From contig DAOUWH010000015.1 in assembly GCA_030667205.1 (NCBI GenBank), forward strand, positions 1-12,472: a DNA stretch of 12,472 nucleotides. Direction: 5' to 3'. A program made the translations under genes and the position numbers. Under the pieces are notes generated by a model, which was not told where the DNA came from, did not search any database, and saw only the letters and a list, made by a program, of their open reading frames with translations. This stretch comes from Nitrospirota bacterium. Lineage in GTDB: Bacteria > Nitrospirota > Thermodesulfovibrionia > Thermodesulfovibrionales > JdFR-86. Positions 1 to 7,301 of this stretch are shown here, piece by piece. How positions within the stretch are numbered: position 1 is the stretch's first letter; each line of letters opens with the position of its first letter.

Positions 1-690
1 ATGGACGTGTTCCAGTCGAGGGTTACCGAGGAGATGTGCCTTCCACTTCCGGATTACGGCGACGGCACCCTTTCGGACAAGGCCGTAGTGCCGATCGTGG
101 ATTTTCTTGGAAGCAAGGCCGATGCGCTTGCCATCGGCCCGGGAATAGGCATCTCCGAGGATATAAAGGCGCTTATTAGCGATCTCGCCGCCACTGTCGC
201 CGTGCCCTCGGTCATGGACGCCGACGCGCTCAATGCGCTTGAGGGCGTTACCGCCGTTTTTAAGAAGGCTAAGGCCCCCATGGTCATTACCCCCCATCCG
301 GGCGAGTTTTCGCGCCTTAGCGGCAAGAGCCGCGACGATATTGAGGCCGACAGGATCGAGGCCGCCCGGGCCTTCTCCAAGGAAGCGGGTGTTACCCTTG
401 TCCTGAAGGGCGTGCCCACAGTAGTTGCCGAGCCGGAGGGGAAAGTGTTTATAAACCCAACGGGCAACCCCTCGATGGCAAAGGCAGGCTCCGGCGACGT
501 GCTTACGGGCATGGTGGCCTCGTTCCTCGCTCAGGGGCTTGGCCCTATCGAGGGCTCCACGCTCGGGGTTTACATGCACGGCCTTGCGGGCGACATCGCG
601 GCCTCCGAACTCGGGCTCCAGTCGGTGCTGGCCTCGGATATCATCAGGGCCATACCGGAGGCGTTTAAAAAAACCCTGGTGCGGCCTTGA
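1..690 (+). CDS. nnr: Nnr C-terminal domain: ADP/ATP-dependent NAD(P)HX dehydratase (5' partial)
   Basis: This is the C-terminal kinase-like domain of the NAD(P)HX repair enzyme. It dehydrates hydrated NADH/NADPH back to the active cofactor at the expense of ADP or ATP, in the cytosol. Visible motifs are GPGIG near residue 48, DADALNAL near 73, ITPHPGEFSRL near 97, a VLKG strand, and the catalytic block GNPSMAKAGSGDVLTGM near 155-171, followed by AQGL, an HGLAGD helix and a closing ASDIIRAIP. The full bifunctional protein is about 500 residues. The epimerase domain (YjeF_N) and the start of the dehydratase domain should therefore lie upstream of base 1, and the ATG at base 1 is most likely an internal Met. 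The TGA stop overlaps the TTG start of the next gene. A stand-alone dehydratase (NnrD) would also need more N-terminal sequence than is shown. Confidence 0.93.
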   Translation: MDVFQSRVTEEMCLPLPDYGDGTLSDKAVVPIVDFLGSKADALAIGPGIGISEDIKALISDLAATVAVPSVMDADALNALEGVTAVFKKAKAPMVITPHPGEFSRLSGKSRDDIEADRIEAARAFSKEAGVTLVLKGVPTVVAEPEGKVFINPTGNPSMAKAGSGDVLTGMVASFLAQGLGPIEGSTLGVYMHGLAGDIAASELGLQSVLASDIIRAIPEAFKKTLVRP

Positions 691-1361
691 GTCGCGTAAT
701 ATACCCCGAGATCTTCAGCAAGGCACTGTCCCGCAATGAGGTAATAGCGTTCTTCACCGGCAGGGACCCCGGCATCGACGTATCCGGGATTACTGACATG
801 CCCGTATATTTCCCGATACAGGAGCACACGGGCAAGGTTTTCACTCTGGGCGAAGACCTGACCCCTGTTGTTGCGGACGCCGTGGTTACCGACAGAAAAA
901 ACGTCCTGCTTGGCCTGAAGGTGGCCGACTGCGTGCCGGTGCTCCTGTACGACCCCGTGCGCCGTGCCGTGGGCGCCGTGCATGCGGGCTGGAGGGGCAC
1001 GGCGCAGGGCATTCTCAAAAATACCGTACAGAAAATGACCGGGGTCTTCGGCTCCGACCCGGGGGATATTCTCCTTGCCATCGGCCCCGCCATAAGGTGG
1101 CGATGCTACGAGGTGGACCGCGACGTGCTCGACGCGGTGGTTAGTGCAACAGGAGAAGGGGATTACCGGGAAGACAAAGACGGCAAGGCCGTCCTCGACC
1201 TGCAGTCGGCGAACAAATACCAGGCCCTATCCGTTAAAATACAGGGTAGAAACATCTCCGTCGCCGAGGAGTGCACGTACTGCTACCCCGAGAGGTTTTT
1301 CTCGTACAGGTACTCAAAGGGCCCCACGGGGCGGCAGGGCGGCTTTATAGGCATGGTATAG
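687..1361 (+). CDS. pgeF: Compact PgeF/YfiH-type laccase-domain protein (purine nucleoside phosphorylase / peptidoglycan editing family)
   Basis: Family members have been described as multicopper-type polyphenol oxidases, purine nucleoside phosphorylases/adenosine deaminases, and peptidoglycan editing factors. The role here is inferred from the family only. The metal-site triad is visible as H47 (in QEH), C82 (VADCVPVLL) and H99 (AVHAGWRG), with spacings of 35 and 17 residues that fit the family. IGPAIRWRCYEV and the closing FFSYRYSKGPTGRQGGFIGM block are also present. The start is TTG at 687, sharing TTGA with the nnr stop, which implies translational coupling. At 224 residues it is short: the N-terminal TRxGGVS...NLGxHxGD...NR segment seen in typical members is not recognisable, and the QxHG motif reads QEHT. 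Its place behind nnr suits a metabolite-repair role. Confidence 0.88.
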   Translation: MSRVIYPEIFSKALSRNEVIAFFTGRDPGIDVSGITDMPVYFPIQEHTGKVFTLGEDLTPVVADAVVTDRKNVLLGLKVADCVPVLLYDPVRRAVGAVHAGWRGTAQGILKNTVQKMTGVFGSDPGDILLAIGPAIRWRCYEVDRDVLDAVVSATGEGDYREDKDGKAVLDLQSANKYQALSVKIQGRNISVAEECTYCYPERFFSYRYSKGPTGRQGGFIGMV

Positions 1362-1362
1362 T
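1357..1362 (+). promoter_or_regulatory. Possible extended -10 element before the CBS gene
   Basis: TATAGT at 1357-1362 is preceded by TGG, matching an extended -10 (TGnTATAAT-like). It lies over the last codon and stop of the pgeF-like gene, so transcription would start near 1369 and leave about 20 nt before the ATG at 1389. No credible -35 is seen 16-18 bp upstream, where the bases are GC-rich. It could be a secondary internal promoter or chance. Confidence 0.25.
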
Positions 1363-1388
1363 TTATACGAAAAGTTTTGGAGGGGAAA

Positions 1389-1853
1389 ATGGTCAAAGCC
1401 AGCGAAATAATGAAAGAGAAAGTAATATCCGTACCGCCCGATATGCCGGTGGACGAACTGGGCAGGTTTTTCATAGAGCACGACATAAGCGGGGTGCCTG
1501 TTATAAGCTCGGAGGGCGAGCTTGTGGGCATAGTTACCGAGTACGACCTTATAAGCCAGAGCAAGAAGTTCCACCTCCCCTCGTTGCTCAGGCTCTTTGA
1601 CGCCATTATACCGCTTGAGGGCGCAAACGCGATTGAAAAAGAGATAAAGAAGATGTCCGCCTCGCAGGTCTCCGACATCTGCACCAGGGACGTTATTACG
1701 ATCGTTGAAAATACCCCTATTGACGAGATTGCCACCATTATGTCCGAAAAGCACATAACCCTGCTGCCCGTGCTCAGGGAGGGCAGAATCACAGGCGTAG
1801 TGGGCAAGCGCGAGGTAATCCGGGGGGTCGCGGGTGAGACTCACAAGCCATAG
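1389..1853 (+). CDS. Protein of two tandem CBS domains
   Basis: A 154-residue protein made almost entirely of a CBS pair (Bateman module), which in other proteins binds adenosine-containing ligands such as AMP, ATP or SAM. CBS1 covers about residues 1-58 (ASEIMKEKVISVPPDMPVDE, then SGVPVISSEGELVGIVTEYDL). CBS2 covers about 93-152 (VSDICTRDVITIVENTPIDE, then LLPVLREGRITGVVGKREV). Between them is a 30-residue linker containing KFHLPSLLRLFDAIIPLEG. No catalytic domain is fused, so it may act as a free-standing adenylate-sensing regulator; its partner is unknown. The ATG at 1389 is preferred over an in-frame TTG at 1377 because GGAGGGG (1379-1385) is a well-spaced ribosome site for the ATG and would lie inside the longer form. 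This is the only junction in the block with a real gap (27 nt). Its 3' end overlaps tsaE by 20 nt. Confidence 0.9.
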   Translation: MVKASEIMKEKVISVPPDMPVDELGRFFIEHDISGVPVISSEGELVGIVTEYDLISQSKKFHLPSLLRLFDAIIPLEGANAIEKEIKKMSASQVSDICTRDVITIVENTPIDEIATIMSEKHITLLPVLREGRITGVVGKREVIRGVAGETHKP

Positions 1854-2274
1854 CCCCGGCGAGACCGTCGGCGTCGGCCTTAAGCTCGGAGGCATGCTCA
1901 GGGCCGGCTCCACCGTCTGCCTCTACGGCGACCTCGGCGCCGGAAAGACCACCCTCGTAAAAGGCATCGGGCAGGCCGTGGGCGTCCCGGAAAGGGACAT
2001 CATGAGCACAAGCTTCACCATCGTGGCCGAACACGACACGGAGCCCCCCTTCTACCACATAGACCTTTACAGGATTGAAGACGATGCGGACCTGGACTCC
2101 ACCGGGGTTTATGATTTCATCGGGGGCGAGGGCATCGCGGTCATCGAGTGGGCCGAGAAAATCGACATTCCGGAGGGTTGCATCGGGGTGAGGATAAATT
2201 TCCTCAATAATGATTCAAGAGAGATTATAATAGAGGGCGTAGATGAAAAAGATTGGGATAATATGCAAGCCTGA
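1834..2274 (+). CDS. tsaE: TsaE, ATPase of the tRNA t6A37 threonylcarbamoyl transfer complex
   Basis: TsaE works with TsaB and TsaD to place threonylcarbamoyl on A37 of tRNAs that read ANN codons, acting as the ATPase that resets the complex. At 146 residues it is the normal size. The Walker A loop GDLGAGKTT starts at residue 32, with K38. It is followed by STSFTIVAEHD, the family block FYHIDLYRIED, and GIAVIEWAEKI, which carries the conserved EW. The start is GTG at 1834, inside the end of the CBS gene, with a G-rich ribosome site at about 1822-1827. The 3' end overlaps nadK by 32 nt, so the three genes are probably co-translated. tsaB and tsaD are not in the window. Confidence 0.95.
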   Translation: MRLTSHSPGETVGVGLKLGGMLRAGSTVCLYGDLGAGKTTLVKGIGQAVGVPERDIMSTSFTIVAEHDTEPPFYHIDLYRIEDDADLDSTGVYDFIGGEGIAVIEWAEKIDIPEGCIGVRINFLNNDSREIIIEGVDEKDWDNMQA

Positions 2275-3094
2275 CAGACCTGAACCGCCGAAAATACTCA
2301 AGGACCTTGTGCCATGGCTGCTTGAGAGGGGCATCGAGGTATACCTTGAGGCCGAGACGGCCTCTTTTGAGGGCGTTACAAGCCTTCCGCGCGCCGAGAT
2401 GCCGTCGGTTGCTGACCTTATGGTGGTGCTTGGCGGCGACGGAACGATGCTCGGTACGGCAAGGCTCGTTGCGGAGAAGGGCATCCCGGTGCTCGGGGTG
2501 AACCTCGGGGGCCTGGGCTATATCACCGAGGTCTACATGGACGAAATCTTCACGGCCCTCGATAAGATTTTAAAAGGCGAATGCCCGACCGAAGAGAGGA
2601 TGATGCTCCAGGCCCGCATCATGCGGGGCGGAGAGGCTATAGCAAGTTACACCGCCCTCAACGACGTGGCCATCAACAAGGGCTCGGTGGCCAGGATTAT
2701 AGACCTTGAGATAAGCGTCGACAATACCTACGTAACGATGTTCAAGTCCGACGGCGCCATAGTGGCCACCCCCACAGGCTCCACAGCCTATTCGCTTTCG
2801 GCCGGGGGGCCCATACTCTACCCCACTATTCATGCCATTGTGCTCACGCCCATAAGCCCGCACACGCTCAGCAACAGGCCTCTGGTGCTTCCGGAAGACG
2901 TCCGGATAGAGATGTCCCTCAAGTCCCAGAGCGAGGGTGTGCTGCTTTCCCTTGACGGGCAGGTGGTCTTTACCCTCATGACCGGCGATACTGTTGAGAT
3001 AAAGAAATCCTCCCACAATGCCATTCTTCTGAGGGCTGGCGGCAGGGACCACTTCGACATACTCAGGACAAAGCTCAAGTGGGGCGAAAGGTGA
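2243..3094 (+). CDS. nadK: NAD kinase
   Basis: Phosphorylates NAD+ to NADP+ in the cytosol, the committed step of NADP supply. The 283-residue length is typical. Motifs are GGDGTML at residues 64-70 (the nucleotide-binding signature with the catalytic Asp), NLGGLGYITE, LNDVAINKG, the substrate-binding block TPTGSTAYSLSAGGP, TPISPHTLSNRP and a late SLDGQ. The ATG at 2243 has a good site, GAGGG at 2233-2237, five bases upstream, and lies within the end of tsaE. It shares its operon with nnr, which repairs the hydrated form of the same cofactors. That functional link is reasonable but inferred from position. The TGA stop overlaps the GTG start of the next gene. Confidence 0.96.
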   Translation: MKKIGIICKPDRPEPPKILKDLVPWLLERGIEVYLEAETASFEGVTSLPRAEMPSVADLMVVLGGDGTMLGTARLVAEKGIPVLGVNLGGLGYITEVYMDEIFTALDKILKGECPTEERMMLQARIMRGGEAIASYTALNDVAINKGSVARIIDLEISVDNTYVTMFKSDGAIVATPTGSTAYSLSAGGPILYPTIHAIVLTPISPHTLSNRPLVLPEDVRIEMSLKSQSEGVLLSLDGQVVFTLMTGDTVEIKKSSHNAILLRAGGRDHFDILRTKLKWGER

Positions 3095-3765
3095 AGCTAA
3101 GCTCTGCCGAAGACATAAAGACCGTCCTGGGTTATTTCGATGCCCTGGGCTTTAAGCGCCTGCCGCTTGAGGTGCCCGGCCCCCGGCATTTAGGCCCCGA
3201 GGAGAAAGCCCGCGCCGTTGAGGCCCTCCGCCAGGAGATGGGCAACTGCCAGAGGTGCAAGCTCGGAAAGGACAGGAAGAACCTCGTCTTCGGCGAGGGC
3301 AACCCCGACGCCGAGCTGATGTTCATCGGCGAGGCCCCGGGCAGGGAAGAAGACATAAAAGGCAGGCCCTTCGTAGGCGAGGCGGGACAACTGCTTACGA
3401 GGCTCATCAATAAGATGGGTTTTAAGCGCGAGGACGTCTATATCGCAAATATCATAAAGAGCCGCCCGCCCGGCAACCGCGACCCCGAGGCCGACGAGAT
3501 AAGCGCCTGCATGCCCTTCCTTAAGAAGCAGATAGAGATAATAGCCCCTGAAGTGATAATATCGCTTGGCCGGATATCGTCGCACACTCTTACCGGCCTG
3601 AACACTCCCATATCGAGGCTCAGGGGGACTTTTCACGAGTTTCAGGGGATTCCGCTCATGCCCACGTTCCACCCGGCGTATCTGCTGAGGAACCCCAAGG
3701 GAAAACACCAGGTATGGTCCGACGCCCAGCAGGTGCTCGGGCTCCTTGGAAGGAGCGTAAGTTGA
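3091..3765 (+). CDS. Family-4-type uracil-DNA glycosylase with an apparently altered iron-sulfur site
   Basis: Removes uracil from DNA to begin base excision repair. Family-4 features are motif A GEAPGREEDIKGRPFVGEAG, the SRPPGNRDPEADE block, and motif B TFHPAYLLRNPKGK. Family 4 carries a [4Fe-4S] cluster held by four Cys. Here CxxC is seen at C53/C56 and a later Cys at 140. The third expected position, usually in KCRPP(G/N)NR, is Ser124 (codon AGC, 3460-3462), so only three of the four ligands are evident. The family call is firm; cluster status is uncertain. The start chosen is GTG at 3091 (224 residues), which overlaps the nadK stop as GTGA and has GGGG six bases upstream. An in-frame GTG at 3079 would add four residues. 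The last codon and stop overlap the TTG of the HIT gene. Confidence 0.9.
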   Translation: MKLSSAEDIKTVLGYFDALGFKRLPLEVPGPRHLGPEEKARAVEALRQEMGNCQRCKLGKDRKNLVFGEGNPDAELMFIGEAPGREEDIKGRPFVGEAGQLLTRLINKMGFKREDVYIANIIKSRPPGNRDPEADEISACMPFLKKQIEIIAPEVIISLGRISSHTLTGLNTPISRLRGTFHEFQGIPLMPTFHPAYLLRNPKGKHQVWSDAQQVLGLLGRSVS

Positions 3766-4247
3766 AGAACATCTGGGCGCCATGGAGGATGGACTATATC
3801 CTTGGTAAAAAGCCCTCGCATTGTATATTCTGCGAGATGCAGCAGGAGGACCGCGACAGGGAGAACCTCATCCTCCACCGCAGGGAAAACACATATGTAA
3901 TCATGAACCGCTACCCCTACAACAACGGCCACCTAATGGTGCTCCCTTACGTGCACGTCTCGACTCTCGAGGGGCTCGAGCCCGAACTCATGAAAGACAT
4001 AATGGAGCACACCCAGTACTCGGTGGACTGCCTCAGGGAGGAGTTCAGGCCCGAGGGGTTTAATATCGGCATAAACCTGGGCAAGGTAGCCGGGGCGGGC
4101 ATCGAGGAGCACCTGCACATGCATATAGTGCCCCGCTGGGTGGGAGACATAAGCTTCATGTCGGTGCTCGACGACATAAGGGTAATACCAGAGCACGTTT
4201 TGGAATCTTACGACAGGCTGCACCCCTTATTTAACAGGCATGCTTAA
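3762..4247 (+). CDS. HIT-family protein (Ap4A phosphorylase/hydrolase-like)
   Basis: A 161-residue histidine-triad protein. HIT enzymes cleave or transfer nucleoside phosphates, and this branch resembles bacterial diadenosine-tetraphosphate phosphorylases or hydrolases; the exact substrate is not decided by sequence. It opens with the hallmark IWAPWRMDYI, then a CIFC pair that may bind zinc with other residues, NRYPYNNGHLMVLPYVH, and the triad EEHLHMHIVPRW with H117, H119 and H121. The start is TTG at 3762. It sits in TTGA with the preceding stop and has an excellent ribosome site, GGAAGGAG at 3748-3755, six bases away. A longer reading from 3714 would add an unrelated N-terminus ahead of the conserved opening. 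It overlaps recN by 8 nt. Confidence 0.93.
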   Translation: MKNIWAPWRMDYILGKKPSHCIFCEMQQEDRDRENLILHRRENTYVIMNRYPYNNGHLMVLPYVHVSTLEGLEPELMKDIMEHTQYSVDCLREEFRPEGFNIGINLGKVAGAGIEEHLHMHIVPRWVGDISFMSVLDDIRVIPEHVLESYDRLHPLFNRHA

Positions 4248-5898
4248 AGAACTTCACGTCAAAAACTTCGCCATAATCAACGAGCTCCGGGTGAATTTCG
4301 AGCCGGGGCTTAATGTGCTCACGGGCGAGACCGGCGCGGGCAAATCGATAATCATCGGCGCCCTCGGGATTGTGCTTGGCCAGAGGGCATACACCGAGAT
4401 GATAAAGACGGGCGCAAAGGAGGCCACTGTGGAGGCCTTCTTTGATGTCGAAGACCACCCTGCCCTGAACGAAATGGGCATAAACAGCTCCGGGGGCATC
4501 ATAATCCGGAGGGTTGTCTCATCGTCGGGCAAGACAAAGGCATACATCAACGACAACATGGTCAGCGTACAGAGCCTCGCCGCCTTGGGCAAGACGCTCG
4601 TGGACATACACGGGCAGAACGAGCACCAGAGCCTCCTTTCGGCCGACAACCAGATGCGGCTGCTGGACCGCTTTGGAGGGCTCGATGGCCTCAGGGCCGA
4701 GTTCGCCGGGGCCTTCCATGAGGCCGAGGCACTGAGAAAGAAAATCGAGGATTTAAAGGCTGGCGCACGAGCCGCCGTGCAGAAGCTCGACCTACTGAAG
4801 TTTCAGGCAAACGAGATAGAGTCGGCGGACCTTGAAGCGGGCGAGGACGCAAAGCTTGAGGACGAGCGGGCAATCCTCTCGAACCTCGGCCGCCTTACCG
4901 AGCGGTCCGAGGCCGCATACGGAGAGCTTTACGGCTCCGAGGGCTCCGCCCTTGAGCGCCTCCAGAGCGCGGTCTCCGCCCTCAGGGAGATGTCCTCGAT
5001 AGACAAGAGCGTCGAAAACGTCATCGAGGTCCTTGAGCAGGCGCTGGCCCTCTCCGAGGACGCCTCCCACTCGCTCAGGTCGCACAAGGACAGGTACGAT
5101 GCCGACCCCTCAAGGCTCGAGGCCGTCGAGGATAGAATCGAGAGGTTTAAGGGCCTCAAGAAGAAATACGGCGACTCCATAGCCGACATCCTCGCCTTCC
5201 TCGAAAGGACGAAGGAGGAGCTCTCGACGATCGAGACCTCCGGCGAATCTCTGGAGGACATGGAAAAGGAGCTTGCGGGCAAGGGGGGGGAACTCAAGGC
5301 CCTTGCGGATAAGCTTTCAGGGAAGAGGCGCAAGGTGTCGGCGGGGCTTGAGTCCTCGATTATGGGGGTTTTAAAGACCCTCGCGCTTGAGAAATCCGAA
5401 TTTAAAGTGGACATAAAAGAGGCGCCCGTTTCCGCAACCGGCGCGGATTACGTGGAGTTTCTGTTTTCGGCAAACAGGGGAGAGGCCTTAAAACCCCTCG
5501 TAAAGGTGGCCTCCGGGGGTGAGCTTTCCAGAATAATGCTTGCCATTAAAAGCGTCCTCAGGGAGGCCGACGACATACCCGTGCTCGTCTTTGACGAGGT
5601 GGACGCCGGCATCGGAGGCAAGACCGCCCAAAATGTGGCCCGGAAGCTCAAGCAGGCCTCAGAGGGCCGCCAGGTCCTGCTGATCACTCATCTGCCGCAG
5701 ATTGCCTCGGTGGCCGACATGCACGCGCTTATCCTGAAGGAGGACGCAGGCAGGGGCGTGACCGTTACGCTGAGGAAGCTCTCGGGCAGGGACAGGCAGG
5801 AGGAGGTCGCCCGCATGCTAAGCGGCAGGATTACGGAGACGTCCCTTGAGCATGCAAGGGAGATTATCGACAAGGGCGCCGGCAAGGCCACGGGTTAA
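4240..5898 (+). CDS. recN: DNA repair protein RecN
   Basis: An SMC-like ATPase that acts at double-strand breaks during recombinational repair. The 552 residues match the family. The order is Walker A GETGAGKS at 29-36, the VDIHGQNEHQSLL block near 123-136, a long helical charged middle (about 155-400) expected to form the coiled coil and hinge, ABC signature SGGELS at 425-430, Walker B VLVFDE at 448-453 followed by VDAGIGG, and LLITHLPQIAS near 481. The ATG at 4240 lies inside the end of the HIT gene. The coding sequence holds a run of eight G (5283-5290) in the helical middle, a potential slippage point. The TAA stop overlaps the stop codon of the convergent HD-GYP gene by 3 bases of a 4-nt shared span, leaving no intergenic space. 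Confidence 0.97.
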   Translation: MLKELHVKNFAIINELRVNFEPGLNVLTGETGAGKSIIIGALGIVLGQRAYTEMIKTGAKEATVEAFFDVEDHPALNEMGINSSGGIIIRRVVSSSGKTKAYINDNMVSVQSLAALGKTLVDIHGQNEHQSLLSADNQMRLLDRFGGLDGLRAEFAGAFHEAEALRKKIEDLKAGARAAVQKLDLLKFQANEIESADLEAGEDAKLEDERAILSNLGRLTERSEAAYGELYGSEGSALERLQSAVSALREMSSIDKSVENVIEVLEQALALSEDASHSLRSHKDRYDADPSRLEAVEDRIERFKGLKKKYGDSIADILAFLERTKEELSTIETSGESLEDMEKELAGKGGELKALADKLSGKRRKVSAGLESSIMGVLKTLALEKSEFKVDIKEAPVSATGADYVEFLFSANRGEALKPLVKVASGGELSRIMLAIKSVLREADDIPVLVFDEVDAGIGGKTAQNVARKLKQASEGRQVLLITHLPQIASVADMHALILKEDAGRGVTVTLRKLSGRDRQEEVARMLSGRITETSLEHAREIIDKGAGKATG

Positions 5899-7301
5899 AG
5901 CATATATTCGGCGAGGTTGATCCTGTACTTGTTGGGGTCCATTGTCCTGAGGATGGCCCTGGGATATCTTCCGTCCTTCGTTTTCCGGGAGAGGTCGACC
6001 AGATAGCCGTCCACCTTCTGGCCATTTGAGTCCATGATGACAAGGACCTTCGGTCTGTTCGGCATGTCCGTGCTGCCGTAGACGAGGCCCAACTCCTTCG
6101 TGTTAAGCATCACCAGCGAGCCTGTAGGATAGACGCCAATCAGGTTTATATAGAACTTCATCAGGATGGGGTCAAGCTGGGAGCCCGCCCGCGAGAGCAT
6201 GAGCTTCAGCGCCCTGTCCGGGGTCAACGGGGTGCGGGAATACACCCTTGCCGAGGTCATCCCGTCGTACTGGTCCACGATGCTCACTATCTTCGAGAAC
6301 AGGTCGCGCTCGGCCGCGGTCTGTCTCTTGGGATACCCTGTATTGTCATGGTGTATGTGGTGCTCAAAGGCAACTATTGCGGCCGTGATGGAGCTTCTAT
6401 CGATACCCCTGATGTCGAGTATCGCCTTTACCCCCCAGAAGGGGTGCCTCTTTATGGTTCCCCACTCCTCTTCGGAAAGCTCTGCCGGCTTATTGAGGAC
6501 CTCGGGTGGTATGTCGAGTTTTCCGATATCATGAAACAGCGCGGCAAGCCCAAGGTCAAGGAGCATTTTCCTCGGAAACCCCAGCTTCTGGCCAAGCGCG
6601 ATCGACAGGATGCTTACGTTGACCGAATGGTGATACGTATAATCGTCGTAGTCCTTGATCGCGGTCATGCCGAGCAGGAGCTCGTGCTCTCCCAGCAGCT
6701 GGTCTACCATGGACTGGACGACACGCTTGGCCCTCTTGACGTTGACCTTTTCGCCGGAGCTCATCTTCTTCATAACGCCCTTTGTGAACGAGACGGCATT
6801 GAAGTAGGTCTTTTTGACTGCCATTCGGGCGTCAACCTCGACATCCTCATCGTCCTTTTGTATCCTGATTTTCCCGAGAGTAATCCGCTCGGAGTTCTGC
6901 ATCCCTTCCATGAGGGCCTCTAAAGGCTCGGGCGCGGAGATGGATGTGATAAACGTCTTAACCAGGGTCTGCATGTCATTGACGTCAATGCTATCGCTGA
7001 ATGTTATGCTGCCGAGCCCGCGGTTGGTGAATTCGTTTGCGAGAAACTCAAAGCTTACAATATACTCCGAGGGGAATTTAACCCTGCTCCCGTTGACAAA
7101 GAAATACTCTCCTACGAGCTCTATCGATATGGCCCCTTCCGCTTTGATAAGGCGATTGACCATTGGGGTGAACTTGTTGATTGAGGAGACCACGGCCACG
7201 TTCGCGGCGTCGTGTATCTGCGCTGACCTGAAAATCACCGCAAGGTTGTTGACTATGTCTTTTGCATGCTTCTGAAGGTCTATCTCACCCTTGCTTTCCA
7301 T
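5895..7301 (-). CDS. HD-GYP-type domain protein with degenerate GYP motif
   Basis: A 468-residue soluble protein. Residues 1-200 form a region I cannot assign. Residues 215-390 form an HD phosphohydrolase domain of the HD-GYP class, whose canonical members degrade cyclic di-GMP. Seen are H224/H225, FHDIGK with H257/D258 and K261, RHP at 285-287, then H314-H315 and D319 leading to TGYP, and DQYDGMTS at 343-350. The usual HHExxDGxGYP reads HHIHHDNTGYP, with E replaced by I and G by N. Metal-binding His/Asp residues look intact, so some activity is possible, but the substrate is unsure. A conserved-looking C-terminal tail follows (391-468). The ATG at 7301 has AAGGA six bases upstream and lies 17 nt inside the HEAT gene, indicating coupled translation. 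No signal peptide or membrane segment is seen. Confidence 0.85.
   Translation of the reverse strand: MESKGEIDLQKHAKDIVNNLAVIFRSAQIHDAANVAVVSSINKFTPMVNRLIKAEGAISIELVGEYFFVNGSRVKFPSEYIVSFEFLANEFTNRGLGSITFSDSIDVNDMQTLVKTFITSISAPEPLEALMEGMQNSERITLGKIRIQKDDEDVEVDARMAVKKTYFNAVSFTKGVMKKMSSGEKVNVKRAKRVVQSMVDQLLGEHELLLGMTAIKDYDDYTYHHSVNVSILSIALGQKLGFPRKMLLDLGLAALFHDIGKLDIPPEVLNKPAELSEEEWGTIKRHPFWGVKAILDIRGIDRSSITAAIVAFEHHIHHDNTGYPKRQTAAERDLFSKIVSIVDQYDGMTSARVYSRTPLTPDRALKLMLSRAGSQLDPILMKFYINLIGVYPTGSLVMLNTKELGLVYGSTDMPNRPKVLVIMDSNGQKVDGYLVDLSRKTKDGRYPRAILRTMDPNKYRINLAEYML

Noticed and set aside
1377..1388. TTG start extending the CBS protein by four residues
   Set aside because: The extension would be encoded by the ribosome-binding site itself (GGAGGGG) of the ATG at 1389.
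3714..3761. Earlier start for the HIT protein
   Set aside because: It adds 16 residues before the family's normal opening and ignores the GGAAGGAG site placed for the TTG at 3762.
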